DNA from: Gracilibacter sp. BRH_c7a | GTDB lineage: Bacteria > Bacillota > Desulfitobacteriia > Desulfitobacteriales > Syntrophobotulaceae | Assembly (NCBI GenBank): GCA_001516055.1 | Contig: LOEZ01000058.1 | Span: 62,001-126,000, forward strand | Length of the DNA stretch: 64,000 nt | Direction: 5' to 3' | Part shown: positions 62,158 to 64,000 of the stretch, piece after piece | Layout: each line of letters starts with the position of its first letter | How positions within the stretch are numbered: position 1 is the stretch's first letter | Notes under the pieces: generated by a model | What the model was told of the DNA's origin: nothing | The model's database searches: none | What the model saw: the letters and a program-made list of their open reading frames with translations, nothing else | Position numbers and translations under genes: made by a program

Positions 62158-63267
62158 TTGTTTAGTAAAATACCATTTAACAAAGCTAAAATCTTTAGTG
62201 TACTAGCATTATTATGGATTGCATCGGGATACTTCCTACCTATTGACATCACAATTAACGGAAGGGAATTTCAAATTAACGCATATCCAGAGTTTTATCT
62301 AATTCCTATTTTTGCAATATGGAGAATAAGAACAGAAAAAGACCCATTCCAGAAAAGAAGAGTGCTTTGGATGATGGGTCTTTTTGCAATCTTTTTTGTG
62401 ACTATGCCCCTATTCATTCGTTCAGTGCCTCTATTAGATGGAAGTAATGCGCCACTTGTTGCTTCTTATCATATGGTTGGTTCTGTTAGCTTTTTTCTTT
62501 TTTTTATAGCTGTTTTTCTGTTTGGGAAAAGAGCTGATTGCGGTTGGAATTGTACATGTGTATTCACCAGAGAAACAGTTGCCTGGGCTTTTAGAGACAA
62601 GACTCGAAAAGGTGCCTTTTGGTGGAACCTCAGGCACCTAAAATGGATTCTATTTCTTACAGTATGGGGATTCTTTATATATATGTTAATCGACCCAATG
62701 AACGCTGGAACTGCTTTTGGTAAACCTATGTATCAAGTTATATACACAATCTACTACTTAAGCATTTTATTGATTCCTTTTACGGGTCATCGGAATTATT
62801 GCCGATGGGGGTGTCCTTGGTCGGCAACGTGGGGTGTATTAAATATACTCGGAACCTTTAGAATAGCAGCAGACACCACAAAGTGCACTAAATGTGGGAT
62901 CTGTGAAAAAGAATGTGATATGGGAGTTCCTATTAGAAACTTGATCTTTGAAACTGGAAGAATAAAAACTGTTGAATGCATGGGTTGCGAACGTTGCGTA
63001 CGTAAATGCCCGAAAGGTGTTCTCACCATCCAAGACTTTAGGGATCAGATACCTGGGTTCGGTTTGTTACCCTTTAGTCGTATGGTAAGGATTGTAATAG
63101 GTCTCCCTTTGATACTGCTTCCTTTTATTTCGAACCATTCAATACTTCTTTTTCTGGCATTGTTAGGAGTACTGCTTGTACTGTCAGGAATATTGGGATA
63201 TTGCCCGATAGAGAACACATTTCTTAAGTGCACTCCAAATGTTTTTAAATGGACAAAACGAACATGA
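62158..63267 (+). CDS. Membrane-bound 4Fe-4S ferredoxin (NapH/CcoG-like)
   Basis: 369 residues. About five membrane helices in the first 210 residues, with Cys-rich loops CGWNCTC and YCRWGCPW, then two 4Fe-4S motifs (CTKCGICEKECDMG and CMGCERCVRKCPKG), and two C-terminal helices. This is the NapH/NosR-C/CcoG type, which moves electrons from the quinone pool or assembles metal enzymes. TTG start with GGAGG. No nap or nos partner is adjacent; the partner is unknown. Confidence 0.9.
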   Translation: MFSKIPFNKAKIFSVLALLWIASGYFLPIDITINGREFQINAYPEFYLIPIFAIWRIRTEKDPFQKRRVLWMMGLFAIFFVTMPLFIRSVPLLDGSNAPLVASYHMVGSVSFFLFFIAVFLFGKRADCGWNCTCVFTRETVAWAFRDKTRKGAFWWNLRHLKWILFLTVWGFFIYMLIDPMNAGTAFGKPMYQVIYTIYYLSILLIPFTGHRNYCRWGCPWSATWGVLNILGTFRIAADTTKCTKCGICEKECDMGVPIRNLIFETGRIKTVECMGCERCVRKCPKGVLTIQDFRDQIPGFGLLPFSRMVRIVIGLPLILLPFISNHSILLFLALLGVLLVLSGILGYCPIENTFLKCTPNVFKWTKRT

Positions 63268-63424
63268 TATAGACAATATCTCAGTACAAACTATTCCCTT
63301 TGGGGGCACCCTGCGTATCAGTCCATGATTGACTTTAATCGCACCTTTCTCGCGCTCCCCGCCACCAGGAATCTAATTCCGCAAAGATCGGAACTTTATT
63401 TCCAATAGTGTGTGATAGCGTTTC
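63268..63424. other. Convergent gap
   Basis: 157 bp between the NapH-like and DUF1847 genes; locally GC-richer than its surroundings around 63330-63370, possibly a decayed gene end. No terminator hairpin that I can defend. Confidence 0.3.
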
Positions 63425-64000
63425 TTATTCAATATCGTTTTCTTCAAGCAATCTCTTATAATAAAAGTTGCTGGTATATAATGCTGCTGCAGGATTATGG
63501 GCAAGTACTCGATCCTTAGTGATAAGAGTTGTCACGGGTGCCTCAGAATATTTAATAAATAACGAGTCATGGCCGACACATAACCCGACTATCACATTTA
63601 GGTCCGTTTTTTCCTCGTTAAGTAACTTTGCTTGCATAACAGGATTACATAAGGATTCATGACAACCCTTTTTGATTTTTAACTCTTCGTCTACTCCAAC
63701 TTCTGTTTTGTCAGTTGAGCCTACTTTGCAGATTACACAATAACTTTCCAACCCTTTTACATTAAGTATTTTTGCAAACGTTTTCGCTTCACTCATCAAC
63801 CCTACACAGGTTGCAATTCCGATTTTTTCTGCTCCAATCTTCTTAGCAAAAAGAATGATCTCTTCGACTCGGGTTATTTTGCCATAATAAGTCCCCTCAA
63901 TTTCTGCTGCCACTTTTGATAGCTTGGAGACGAACTCATCGTTTCGATAAAGCTCATTCACTTCCTCAATCATCTCGTTATCTGTATTCGTCGTAAGGCA
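63425..64000 (-). CDS. DUF1847 protein (N-terminus beyond window)
   Basis: At least 192 residues, with the frame open past the window edge. The preceding codons read CLTTN, resembling the CPTK of the family's N-terminal cysteine patch, so the ATG at 63973 is probably internal. Family blocks are IGIATCVGLMSEAKTFAKIL, CNPVMQAKLLN, NVIVGLCVGHDSLF and LITKDRVLAHNPAAALY. It aligns with the DUF1847 half of the fusion at 45315 (GLCLGHDILLQK, VVKDRILNHNPLLGL). Function unknown; the conserved Cys and His suggest metal binding. Confidence 0.85.
   Translation of the reverse strand, partial: CLTTNTDNEMIEEVNELYRNDEFVSKLSKVAAEIEGTYYGKITRVEEIILFAKKIGAEKIGIATCVGLMSEAKTFAKILNVKGLESYCVICKVGSTDKTEVGVDEELKIKKGCHESLCNPVMQAKLLNEEKTDLNVIVGLCVGHDSLFIKYSEAPVTTLITKDRVLAHNPAAALYTSNFYYKRLLEENDIE

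Noticed and set aside
1-64000. CRISPR arrays, tRNA/rRNA genes, insertion sequences or prophage
   Set aside because: I saw no regularly spaced repeats, no cloverleaf or rRNA-like GC-rich stretches, and no transposase, integrase or phage structural genes.

Overview
The window looks like a chromosomal segment of an anaerobic, endospore-forming Firmicute, most plausibly a Clostridia/Peptococcaceae-type lineage (inference). The evidence is low-GC DNA, strong GGAGG ribosome sites, frequent TTG/GTG starts, an alpha/beta small acid-soluble spore protein, CotF-like coat proteins, three DUF3231 proteins, YjcZ-like and YmaF-like small proteins, CstA, and a hydrogenase-like iron-sulfur sensor. I found no rRNA, tRNA, insertion sequence, prophage or CRISPR array.

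Layout. 1-9.3 kb: a BCCT transporter cut by the window edge, a tandem universal stress protein, a Rossmann protein, an acyltransferase, a PhzF isomerase, a ferritin-like protein, a patatin, a BON protein, and a MarR gene with two clear palindromic operators. 9.4-13.4 kb: YchF, a duplicated two-gene CotF-type coat operon, a UPF0316 membrane protein and two decayed coding remnants. 13.5-16.6 kb: cyanophycin synthetase followed by a RemA-like protein. 17.5-24.3 kb: DUF3231 proteins around an operon of a two-domain KaiC-like ATPase, a histidine kinase ending in a pseudo-receiver, and a lone receiver. 24.5-30.2 kb: an FMN glutamate-synthase-like protein, small glycine-rich proteins, and an Fbp-type iron ABC transporter behind a textbook promoter and Fur box. 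30.4-40 kb: a signalling block containing a hydrogenase-like/CheA/CheX fusion with its receiver-STAS partner, GGDEF and HD-GYP proteins, and a broken HD-GYP gene. 40-50.5 kb: zinc ribbon, SASP, CstA, LysM, rhodanese, DUF1847-rhodanese, MFS, TerC, YmaF and a Rieske oxidoreductase.

The most notable region is 50.6-61.8 kb. folE (pterin from GTP), a pabA-pabB fusion (p-aminobenzoate), a beta-RFAP synthase, a dihydropteroate-synthase-like DUF6513 protein and an MfnE-like kinase together form a coherent partial route to a tetrahydromethanopterin (H4MPT)-like C1 carrier, known mainly from methanogens and aerobic methylotrophs. Between the kinase and the DUF6513 gene lies a chimeric relic: the N-terminus of an MtdA/MtdB-type methylene-H4MPT dehydrogenase joined to a piece of a CitG-like gene. 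Next to it are an aquaporin, a DUF2193 protein (a family described from methanogens), and an AcoR-type sigma-54 activator. The DUF2193 gene has a perfectly spaced -24/-12 promoter and two upstream 19-bp repeats that look like the activator's binding sites. This regulated DUF2193/aquaporin unit beside H4MPT biosynthesis genes is my best candidate for an undescribed C1-metabolism system.

The window ends with a NapH-like membrane ferredoxin and a second DUF1847 protein cut by the edge. All family calls were made by eye from motifs; no database search was run.
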